Positions 1 through 9,300 of a DNA stretch of 64,000 nt are shown here, in pieces. Below the pieces are notes generated by a model. That model did not search any database and was not told where the DNA came from. It saw nothing but the letters and a program-made list of their open reading frames with translations. This stretch comes from Epilithonimonas sp042695135. GTDB taxonomy: Bacteria; Bacteroidota; Bacteroidia; Flavobacteriales; Weeksellaceae. Within the stretch, counting starts at the first letter, position 1. Each line of letters begins with the position of its first letter. A program made the translations under genes and the position numbers. The stretch lies in assembly GCF_042695135.1 (NCBI RefSeq), contig NZ_CP170547.1:3100001-3164000 (forward strand), written 5' to 3'.

Positions 1-492
1 TGCACTGTCCTCCACCAATGGAATGTCATACTTGTTACATATTTCCAGGATCTCATCCATCATTGCAGGCATCCCATAAAGGTGGACTACAATAATAGCT
101 TTTGGTTTTTTATGATTTTTGATGCGATCCTGAATTGCGATCTCCAGAAACTCTGGAGACATATTCCAGTTGGTTTTGTCAGAATCCACAAATACTGGTA
201 TTGCACCAAGATATTTTATTGGATTTGCAGATGCAGAAAATGTAAAAGACTGGCAAATTACTTCGTCACCATACCCTACTCCCAGCTGTATCAAAGCTAA
301 ATGCAGAGCTGCAGTTCCTGAGCTGAGAGCTGCTGCATATTTATTCTCCTTAAGAAAATCTTCTATGGCTATTTCAAATTCATCTACATTCTTGCCTAAT
401 GGTGCAACCCAATTATGATCAAACGCTTCTTGAATATATTTCATTTCCCCACCTCCCATGTGAGGTGATGACAGCCAAATTTTAGACTCCAT
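1..492 (-). CDS. DegT/DnrJ/EryC1/StrS-family sugar aminotransferase (partial, N-terminal 164 codons)
   Basis: The reading frame starts at an ATG at 492-490 and runs without a stop to the left edge, so the C-terminal half lies outside the window. The N-terminus has the family pattern: IWLSSPHMGGGE, HNWVAPLGKNVDEFE, then SSGTAALHLAL, which contacts the PLP phosphate, and further on VHLYGMPAMMDEI and VEDSA, the start of the cofactor-contacting region. The catalytic lysine would lie beyond the edge. Family members transfer an amino group to a nucleotide-linked 4-keto sugar. With the upstream PglC-like sugar transferase and ATP-grasp ligase this suggests an amino sugar built for a surface glycan or lipid-linked oligosaccharide. 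A 151-bp AT-rich gap separates it from the HAD gene, so it may be the last cotranscribed gene here or have its own promoter. The family call is firm; the substrate is unknown. Confidence 0.85.
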   Translation of the reverse strand, partial: MESKIWLSSPHMGGGEMKYIQEAFDHNWVAPLGKNVDEFEIAIEDFLKENKYAAALSSGTAALHLALIQLGVGYGDEVICQSFTFSASANPIKYLGAIPVFVDSDKTNWNMSPEFLEIAIQDRIKNHKKPKAIIVVHLYGMPAMMDEILEICNKYDIPLVEDSA

Positions 493-643
493 TGTTCTTA
501 TTATTATTTAATAAATATCAATTATTTCAATAAAATTATCAATAATTAACATCTAATTATAGTTTCGTCAATATTATAATCAATTTTATTTTTTTGGGTT
601 AAAAATTTATGATTGATTAGTTATATTATATCATTTTGCAAAG

Positions 644-1282
644 TTACTTAATTAAATTATAAAAATAATTCCATCTTAATATTTTTTCTGCTATCCATTT
701 TTGATCTAAATTACCAGGTATTGCATGAATTCTTTTTTTCTCATCATCTTCTATCATAATCGTCTGCCAGCCCAAAGCATTAGGAGTAACAAAGTCTTTT
801 TTCGGATTATCCGCTACGTAAAAATAATCAAATCCCGATTCTAAAAAAACAGTGTAATTTTTTTCATCCGGTTTTTCTGAACCGAATTCTTCTGATATAA
901 TTATTTTATCAAAATATTTTTCTATGCCTAAAGCCTGGATTTTATTTCTCTGTGTAAGAGATCTGCCATCTGTAAGAAGTCCCATTCTGATATTGTCATT
1001 TTTCAAAGTTTCTAATATCTCTGTAACTCCTTCTCTTAAATTGATATCCGGAAAATGTTCTCTATACATTTTGAGAAGCAACTCTTTAGAACAACTATAT
1101 TCTGAAGACAAAATCCCAAAAACATCTGCTTTTTTGGCATACAGATCCAGCATCTGTTGATGCAGTTCATCAGAATTGTCTTTAGAAAGATATCCGGCGA
1201 TCTCTTTGTAGGCAGATTTTAGAAAATCAAATTCATAGTAGAGCGTGTCGTCCAGATCAAAAACAATATACTTTTTATTCAT
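644..1282 (-). CDS. HAD-superfamily hydrolase
   Basis: This 212-residue protein carries the haloacid dehalogenase motifs in order. Motif I is VFDLDDTLYY near residue 8 (nucleophile Asp plus acid/base Asp). Motif II is in LLTDGRS near residue 100. Lys of EKPDEKNY is motif III near residue 137, and YVADNPKKDF near 157 is motif IV. Such enzymes usually hydrolyse phosphate monoesters. The start overlaps the end of the ATP-grasp gene by 8 bp, a sign of translational coupling. HAD and ATP-grasp proteins are often paired in surface-polysaccharide clusters, where the HAD enzyme may remove a phosphate from a sugar or amino-acid intermediate. The substrate cannot be read from the sequence. Confidence 0.85.
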   Translation of the reverse strand: MNKKYIVFDLDDTLYYEFDFLKSAYKEIAGYLSKDNSDELHQQMLDLYAKKADVFGILSSEYSCSKELLLKMYREHFPDINLREGVTEILETLKNDNIRMGLLTDGRSLTQRNKIQALGIEKYFDKIIISEEFGSEKPDEKNYTVFLESGFDYFYVADNPKKDFVTPNALGWQTIMIEDDEKKRIHAIPGNLDQKWIAEKILRWNYFYNLIK

Positions 1283-2243
1283 AATTTCTTACCAAAACTT
1301 CTGCATCATATCTTAACATTAGCAATTTATCCTCCCAATCATCTCTGTAATCAATCACTTGATTTTCAAAATATTCTTCAATCAGCATTTTTGGATAATT
1401 AGCTCCGGCTTCGTAGGATAATGGATAACCGCCTCCAAATCTCGGATTAATCTCAATCGCAATAATATCATCATTCTCCTTATTATAAAACAATTGAAAA
1501 GTAATACAGCCAATTGCACCTGGAATCATATTGACTTTTTCTTTCAGATAATCTATAATGTGATTTTTTGCTGTAATTCCCTTATGAATCTCGCCACTTC
1601 TTACAGATATCCTTTGTCTTGGAACAGCGCAGGAAAGTGTGTTATTTTTATTGTAATAACAATCGATTGTATATTCCTTGTAAAAATCAGGATCCACATA
1701 TTCCATAAACATAAATTTCGGATGATTGATATGGAAGTCTGTCAGTTGTGTAGCATCTTTAATTATATAAATATCTTTGCTAAGGCTGCCGTCATACGGT
1801 TTTATAAAAAGAGGAAAAGTCGGACGATGTTTATCGACAGGCTGAGGAAACCTCATATCGTATGTTTTGAAAAAATCATTCAGCTCTCTTTTGTCTCTGC
1901 AATGCTTTATAAATCCGTTCCCGGAAACAATCAGTTGAATATTTTCTATATCAAAAATTGATTTATTTTCTGATAAAATTCTTAATTCTGTGTCTATCGT
2001 TGGAATGATCATTCCAATATTTTCCTTTCTACAAATTTCTAATAATTCAGAAATATAATTTTCATTGCTTACTCTGCATATTTTGTAATATAAATCAGAA
2101 ATCCGACAAGCCGGTGACAGTTCCGGACATAGATCTACAGTAATTACTTTTGAATCCGGAAACTTTTTTTTGAGTTCGGTTTTAAAGGCTTTAACCAATG
2201 AAACCCTTTGTCCTGCAGATGTAATAAGTATATTTGTCTTCAT
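1275..2243 (-). CDS. ATP-grasp ligase of a polysaccharide cluster
   Basis: This 322-residue protein has an N-terminal Rossmann-like preATP-grasp domain (ILITSAGQRVSLVKAF, residues 4-19) followed by an ATP-grasp fold. The ATP-grasp signature includes PLFIKPYDGSLSKDIY near residue 145, FMEYVDPDFYKEYTID near 180, and the metal-binding strand AIEINPRFGGGYPLSYE near 273. ATP-grasp enzymes join a carboxylate to an amine or thiol through an acyl-phosphate. It lies 3 bp downstream of the sugar transferase gene and overlaps the HAD gene. A reasonable inference is that it attaches an amino acid or other acid to an amino sugar of the glycan made by this cluster. It resembles the CarB-like ATP-grasp proteins common in O-antigen loci. 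The exact reaction is unknown. Confidence 0.85.
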   Translation of the reverse strand: MKTNILITSAGQRVSLVKAFKTELKKKFPDSKVITVDLCPELSPACRISDLYYKICRVSNENYISELLEICRKENIGMIIPTIDTELRILSENKSIFDIENIQLIVSGNGFIKHCRDKRELNDFFKTYDMRFPQPVDKHRPTFPLFIKPYDGSLSKDIYIIKDATQLTDFHINHPKFMFMEYVDPDFYKEYTIDCYYNKNNTLSCAVPRQRISVRSGEIHKGITAKNHIIDYLKEKVNMIPGAIGCITFQLFYNKENDDIIAIEINPRFGGGYPLSYEAGANYPKMLIEEYFENQVIDYRDDWEDKLLMLRYDAEVLVRNYE

Positions 2244-2246
2244 ATA

Positions 2247-2852
2247 TCAATTCCCTTTAAAACTTTCTGTGGTTGCTTGTCCTGCACTGTTTATTCCTTC
2301 ACTTTTAATCACTTTTTTTATAGTTAAAAGTAATATTTTCATATCCAGCACAAAACTTTGATTTTCAACATAAAACACATCAAATACAAACTTTTCCTGC
2401 CAGCCGAGTGCATTTCTGCCATTCACCTGAGCCCAGCCCGTGATACCGGGTTTTATAAGATGTCTTTTTTTCTGCTCTTCGTTGTATAAAGGAAGATAGC
2501 CTACCAAAAGTGGTCTTGGACCGATAAAACTCATGTTGCCTTTCAATACATTGATAAGTTGAGGGAGTTCATCCAAAGATGTTTTCCTTACGAATTTTCC
2601 CATTTTGGTAAGACGGAATTCATCAGGCAGAAGCTGCCCGGATGCATCCCTTTGATCCGTCATTGTTTTGAATTTTATAATCTTAAAAACTTTTTCATTT
2701 TTACCGGGCCTTTCCTGAAAAAAGAAAACATTCTTTTGATTAAAGAAATAAAGCAGGATAATTAATAAGATAATAACCGGAGAAAGGACAAGAAGTAAAG
2801 CCAGTGCTAATAAAAAATCAAATGAAGGCTTCAGAATATTTCTATACATCAT
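2247..2852 (-). CDS. Undecaprenyl-phosphate sugar phosphotransferase (PglC/WcaJ-type, short form)
   Basis: The 201-residue protein is a monotopic phosphoglycosyl transferase. It has one hydrophobic N-terminal helix (residues 9-36, with the SPVI Pro break typical of the re-entrant helix), then FFFQERPGKNEKVFKIIKFKTM, DELPQLINVLKGNMSFIGPRP, and KPGITGWAQVNGRNALGW. These blocks define the bacterial sugar transferase family, and the Asp-Glu of SLDELPQ is the catalytic pair. It moves a sugar-1-phosphate from a nucleotide sugar to undecaprenyl phosphate on the inner face of the membrane and so starts glycan assembly. The short length, without an N-terminal multi-helix domain, matches PglC rather than full WcaJ. 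It heads the minus-strand operon with the ATP-grasp and HAD genes. ATG ATG at the start leaves a one-codon ambiguity. Confidence 0.9.
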   Translation of the reverse strand: MMYRNILKPSFDFLLALALLLVLSPVIILLIILLYFFNQKNVFFFQERPGKNEKVFKIIKFKTMTDQRDASGQLLPDEFRLTKMGKFVRKTSLDELPQLINVLKGNMSFIGPRPLLVGYLPLYNEEQKKRHLIKPGITGWAQVNGRNALGWQEKFVFDVFYVENQSFVLDMKILLLTIKKVIKSEGINSAGQATTESFKGN

Positions 2853-2860
2853 AACAAAAG

Positions 2861-2888
2861 AAATCCGAAATTTATTAATTTCGGATTT
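2861..2888 (-). terminator. Rho-independent terminator after the small secreted protein gene
   Basis: An 11-bp perfect stem (AAATCCGAAAT at 2861-2871 with its reverse complement at 2878-2888) has a 6-nt loop. Read on the minus strand it is followed by a T-rich run (TTTCTTTTG). It lies just downstream of the gene at 2897-3274 and upstream of the sugar transferase start at 2852, so the two are probably separate units. Confidence 0.75.
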
Positions 2889-2896
2889 AGAATATT

Positions 2897-3274
2897 TTAA
2901 CTATTAATCTTTGTACTTTTTCTGTGATAATAAAACATCAAAGCCAATCCACCAAGAATCAATAATGGAATATAATCATTAATGGGAACAGGTTCCCCTG
3001 GGTTACCAGGTCCCTCTTCATGTTCTCCAGGACCATTACCTACCAGTGAAGAAGAAGTCTGGCTGTCTTCCGCAGGCACATACATGTTTGTATCCGCAGC
3101 AGTCTGGGCTTCTGGAGCTTCATTTGGGCTTCCCGTCTGTGGTTGCTGATTAGTAGTTGTTGTTTGTTCTTGATCAAACACATTACCATCAGTAAACTGA
3201 GCAAATGACATAACACTGAATGTTACATATATTAAGATTAAATACTTTCTCATTGGTAGCTTAAAACTAAACAT
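2897..3274 (-). CDS. Small secreted protein with a C-terminal PIN/PID-type sorting tail
   Basis: I read about 125 residues from the ATG at 3274; an in-frame TTG at 3283 and an ATG at 3253 are alternatives. A signal peptide (MRKYLILIYVTFSVMSFAQ, second Met) is followed by about 65 residues rich in Gln, Thr, Pro, Gly and acidic residues, with no hydrophobic core. The C-terminus is tripartite: the motif PVPINDY, a hydrophobic stretch IPLLILGGLALMFYY, and a basic end HRKSTKINS. This layout resembles the short flavobacterial proteins that end in a PID-like protein-sorting domain; that family link is my inference. The middle looks like a natively unfolded linker. It may be a membrane-anchored surface peptide processed by a sorting enzyme. 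It lies between the glycan cluster and the giant T9SS genes. Function unknown. Confidence 0.7.
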   Translation of the reverse strand: MFSFKLPMRKYLILIYVTFSVMSFAQFTDGNVFDQEQTTTTNQQPQTGSPNEAPEAQTAADTNMYVPAEDSQTSSSLVGNGPGEHEEGPGNPGEPVPINDYIPLLILGGLALMFYYHRKSTKINS

Positions 3275-3361
3275 AATTTTCAAGTTGTAAAGATATAAAA
3301 ATTTAATAAAATTTTATGATCTTAATATTAAATATAATTAATGATACTTTTTTGATTGTCA

Positions 3362-6300
3362 TTACTTAATGATTTTTTTAGTTCTGATATTACCAGAATT
3401 TTCTGCTCTAATAATGTAAACTCCAGAAGGAAGTGCATTAACATCCCAACGGAATTCTTTTTGAGAAGAAGATTTAGCACCTACAAGTTTACCACTTGCG
3501 TCGTATAATTCTATATCACCAAGATTACGTGATGAAGTAATAACAAAATACCCGCCATCTTTGTAAACCAAGAAGTCTGATTTTTTCACATCATTTGCTG
3601 AAAGTACTTCTTTGTTCTTATAAACGATTTCAAAACGCGTTTCGTCTGTTCCTTTGTTAGCAGTAAAAATATAATCCTGAGCCGTAAGATCGGTATAAGT
3701 ATTATTAAGCTTATCTAACAAATAGATTTTGTTTTCTGATTCAAATATACCTTCTTTGTTTCCAAGACTTATTTTATAGCTTCCTGCAGAAGAATATTTA
3801 GTTCCTAATGGTATTATATCTTCAATATTCAGTGGATTCACTCTCGCCTGGATCTGTAGTTTTTGCGTATTCAATTTAGAATAGAAAGAATCATCACCAA
3901 TGGATAATAGATCCGCATCATAATTTGCGTCATATTGATTGGTCGCACCATCTATGTATCCAATAAGGATTGTATTTACAATTTTTGAAGGAGAAGTAAG
4001 CTTCACCCAATAACGATTAACATCCGAACTGTTGTTTTTGTTATTGAAGAATAAACCGCTTTCGTTTGTTCTGATTGTGTTATCGAAAGTTAAAGTCTGC
4101 GCCGTTCCTATATTTTTTGCCTGAACAATAAAACCTTGTCCTACTTTGATATTCTTAGTCGGGATATAAGCTCCTGAACCTGGTGAAGGAGTCACAGTTG
4201 TATCACTATAAGTTGGAGGCGTACCACCGGTGAGAGTTATAGTTGCATAATTATTTCCGGCATAAGCAGATCCATCCTGATTAAGAGTAGGCGTTACATT
4301 GGTCCAGAACCAAGCTTTTGCATTAATTACATTACTGTTATTTCCTAAGTAGAAGAATTTCACAAAATCCATATTAGAAGGATAAGGATTACCAATCATA
4401 TTATATCCGTGTTCTACAGTTGCAGGACTATTTGGAGATTTCTGAACATTAATACTATAGCTTCCGTTATTTGGCTCACCTACAAATTTCAAATTAGTAT
4501 CAGAAGTTGGTGTTGAGCCATAAGTTGATTTTCCACGGATAGCGTATCCTTTTCCATTTACAAATTTAGCATCTGTTGTCGGATAGAATTTGTCATTAGT
4601 TTCATTGTAATAATAGGTTCTATTATTTGGTGTTCCTTCTGAGAAACCTCCAGAACTGTTAGCTGCGTTTACATTCACCGTGTTTAATAATACCTGATCT
4701 TTCACCGGTGAGCTCCAGTATGTATAATCAAGCTGTCTCATTTTCACATCTCTTTTCGCATATATTTTACCAGTATTCACGGCACTACCGTTCACCTGTA
4801 AGAGAGAGGCGTCACTTTCTAATGTCAGATTATCATTGGCGGCATTATTTGTAATGTTGATAGCTTCCATAACCTTCAGTGAACTGTTTGCTGCGATGGT
4901 CGTTTTGCCTGTGCTTGCAATAGTTAGTGATTTTGTTTCAGCATTATTCACATTGATCACTACAGTTTTTGTTGCTGGTATAGAGGCACATTTGTCACTA
5001 TCAGGAACTTGTGCAGGGAACCAGTTTGATGCTGTATTCCAGTCTGTACCGGGACCAACAAATTCTTTTTTAAGTCTTACAATAGATGCTGTTGACACGG
5101 TTTTATCACAAGTTCCTAAAGTTGCTTTCGCAGTATAGGTTGTTGCTGTAGTCGGTGCGGCATATACAGTGGACACATAATCTGTACCATTATATGGAGT
5201 CGTGAGTGTGGAATCTGTATATAATCCAGTCACCGGAGACCAAACGACTTTCTGTTCACTTTTATCTCCTGAGATTTTTATATTGTCAATAGCCCAATAG
5301 TAATCATAAGTAGCATTATATAAAAATCTTATTTTGAGGTTTTCCTGATTTAGATATGATGATAAATTTAAAGTAACCAGGCTGAAAGCTGTAGAAGTTC
5401 CTTGAGTTGATGTATAAGTCGCCAAATCAGTAGTTGCCCAGTTTGCGCCACCATCCGTAGAAATCTGTACTTTCGTACTTTCTGTATTATTAAATCTGTA
5501 ATAATGATAAAAAGTTAAGGTAGCAGAGGTATAATTTTTTAATGAAAAAACAGGAGATGTTAATTCAGTATTTGTTATTCCACCAACTCCTTGACTATCA
5601 CTGTTTGACATAATAAATTTACTAGCGTCATTGGAATTAAATGTAACGCTACTATATACATAAGCATTATTTCTAATTGTCCAAGCCGAATTAGATGGTG
5701 TTCCCGAAGTAGAATTATTTGCTGTAGTCCAAGTCCCTGATACAGAATCTGTAAGACCATTTTCGAATGTCATATTAAGAACATTGACATTTGAAGAAGC
5801 AATCATTCCGCCAGTGGCTTCTAATTTTACATAATCGATGTCACACGCAGCCGCAGAACTTGATGGTAATATCGTAGGTGAAACCACAATATCCGTAGGT
5901 GTAGGTTTTATAGTTGCGGTTACTAAAATTCTGGTATCAGATTCACAAGTTCCATTGTAAGCTGCTACATAATAATTCGTAGTTGTAGACAAACTTGGTG
6001 TAGACCAGTTAGTAGTTGTAGGGGTTGCTCCGTTTACGGCAGTGCCTCCTGTAGCTACAGTATACCAATTATATCCAGTTACTGATGGGTCTGTTGAATT
6101 GGCAGTTAATAAAACTGATCCGGTTCCACAGTTCTCTCCGTTAGTTACTGATGTAACTTTTGGAGGAATGTTTCCTGTAAACTCATCTGCTCCGATATCC
6201 GGTGTAGTTGCGGATCTGGTTGCTCCATCAAAATCTGTTGTGATACCTGATATTGGTGTACCGGCAGACTCCAATGATGTACAGCCTGCAGTGATATGTA

Positions 6301-9300
6301 AATCGGTTGTAGATACAAATGACGGCATAACATTTAGCGAGTTCGCATCTTTCCCTGTTGTAGATTTCCAGTCAGCTAAAGTTGTTATGTTAGCAGTAGT
6401 AGCGGCTAAAATATTATTAGCATTACCTGAACTATAAAAATCATTATAATCTGAAGTTAATGCACCTCCTTGAGAAGAATCCCAAACGATAGAATATTGC
6501 GCACCAGTCCCTGATGATATTCTTATATTAGAAAATATATTATTTTTCAATACGGTTGTATCTGAATAATTTTTCAAAAATCCAAACGAACCACTTGCAG
6601 ATGAAGCTGAACCAGTGATATTAACTGAGTTGTAATAAATATTAACCGTTCCTACTGTACTTTCGTCCTCTATCCCAGAAATTCTGATACCTGGAGCTCC
6701 TGCTCCATTACCGTACAGATTGATCATATTATTGTAAATCAGACAGGTTGAAGCTGCAATATCATAAAGATCAATCCCCTTTAGATAACCAGTGGTTGTA
6801 CTTGTGTTGGTCGTTTTAAGATCATAGATTTTATTATTTTTAATTGTAGGACTGTAAATAGTGGCATTATCAAACAACATACCCACAAGCATTGTTGAGG
6901 ATGTCTGTGTTTGTGTACCATAAATCAAATTACCATCATAAATAAATCCTGAAGAAAATCCTGTATCATAAATTCCTGCATAAGCAAAATCTGAAATATC
7001 ATTTTTTGTAATCATATTGCCGGTATTTTGCTTTGCAGTACTAGATCCTAAATTGTAAACTGCAATTGTAGGCAGACTATTGGATGGCCCAAACTTATTT
7101 TCCTGGATCGTATTGTTATTATTTCCTGCAGCAGCAGTTGAAGTAGAAAAAGTAACCGAACCGGTATATGTTGTAGTAGAAGCTTGTGCTGTCAAAATGT
7201 TATTATATTTAACAACATTATTAGAAGCACCATTTTTAAAGCCTATACCAACACCGGTAACCGCATTATTATTTCTAATTGTAAGGTTTTTTGTGCTACC
7301 ACCAGATATATTACTACCATCTATAATGACATAATTCGCACCATCCAAGACAATGATTCCTGTCGAGTTATTGTCTCTGATGATTGGTGTAGCACTTGTC
7401 GCTGGTTTTATTGTTAAGGTATTGGTGGCACTAGCTCCTGCCAGTGAATTAATTGTAATCGGGAATGTCTCACTGGTTGTATATAAAGCATCTGTTAAAC
7501 TAAACACAGTTGGACCACAAAGCCCTTTTGCGTTTGCAGCAGAGACCGCAGCGGTAAGTGTCGTAAAGTTTCCACCTGCTCCAACAGTATATGTGCCGGA
7601 AAGACTTGTTTGGAAAACCGCACTTGTTTTGCTATCATTAGCAGTATTTGAATCCGTAGCTCCATTAGGCAAAGAAGTCGTTGCAATTATTGTATAATTG
7701 ACGCCCCCCAAGAAATTATAAGTACCTAATACAACATCCACAGTTGCGCCACTTGCCAAACTTCCTGTCCAGCTATATGCAGTTTGAGAAACACCGTTCA
7801 CAGACCAGTTAATTGTTGTAGAAGTTAATGCTGCAGTACCATAATTTTTTAGAGTTACAATTATGTTTTGTGTTCCAGGGCAAGTAATTCCTGTAGTTGG
7901 TATTGCAGAAATCCCTGCATCATTTGGTCCGACAACAACCGTAATTTCGTCTGCTCCCATATCCGGACTTGTTCCTCTTGTATCGCCGTCTATGTCATCT
8001 GTAATCGATACTGCTGTACCAGCAGATTCTACGGCAGAAGGCGTTCCTGAATTAAGATGCAGATTAGTATTACTGATAAATACTGGATCGGTACTGATTG
8101 AATTAACATCTTTTCCAGTTGCAGTTCTCCAGGCAGCAATTGTTGTTGCATCGCTACTCAAAAACCCTAAAACACCTTGTGTTCCGCTTACATAATAATC
8201 ATTGTAATTGATATTTGTAAAAGCAGTATTTGCAGCAGCTGAATAGACCGCATAGTTTTTTGATGCTCCAGCAGAAGTATCGGTATTATTCATTGAATTT
8301 ACCAAAACATTATTTCTAATATCTAAAGCACTTGCTCCCGATCCTATATACAAAGCGGTAGTTACACAAACATTTGGACGCGTGTAACTTCCATACATAT
8401 TTATGGAATTATAAAACAAGTTGACACCACCTGTTGTTACAGTCAATGTAGCACCTCCGCCAATCATTCCAATACCTATTCCTATAGATGAGGAATTACC
8501 AAAAGAGCTAAAGTTACTACCATTGACACCGTATATCATATTATTTGCCACAGTAAGATTACTTGATGCAGTACCTGTACCTATTGTGATCCCTCTACCG
8601 GCATATCCTGTTGTTGCACTTGTCGTAATACCGTTAATTTTATTTTTAGTAATACTTGAAGAAGTAAATCCTGTTTCAATAGAAATACCAACTGGTGTAC
8701 CGGCTATTGAAGATGATGCACTAATCGTATTTCCTGCGATTGATCCATTCAATCCATAACCAACACGAATACCAATACTTGCCAATGATCCACTTGTATA
8801 ACTAACTGTATTACCTGATATTACAAGATTATCATTTACGTTGCTTGATGTGCCTATGGCGTCTATACCGTTACTAGCAACAGTAATTGCATTATTCTGA
8901 ATTGTATTGCTGTCATTATCTGCTCCTGCAATTCCTAACGTTGCTCCACCTAATGTAATACCATAAGTAAGATTCGATAAAGTTCCCGTGGAAATATTGG
9001 TATTTTTAACAGTATTATTTGTAGAACCAGCTGCCGCACCTAAACTTGAAAGCCATATTGCTGCTGTTGATGAGGTGGTACTTGTATTTGTAATCGTCAG
9101 ATCTTTTGTTGTACCTCCGGCAGCATTGCTACCGTCTATAGTCACATAATCTGCTCCGTTCAATTTTATGATAGAAGAAGTACTGCTTCCAGAAATTGTT
9201 GGAGTTGCACCTGTAGCCGGTTTTATTGTCAATGTATTAGTAGCACTTAATCCGGAAATTGCATTAATGGCAATCGGGAAAGTTTCTCCGGAAGAAGAAT

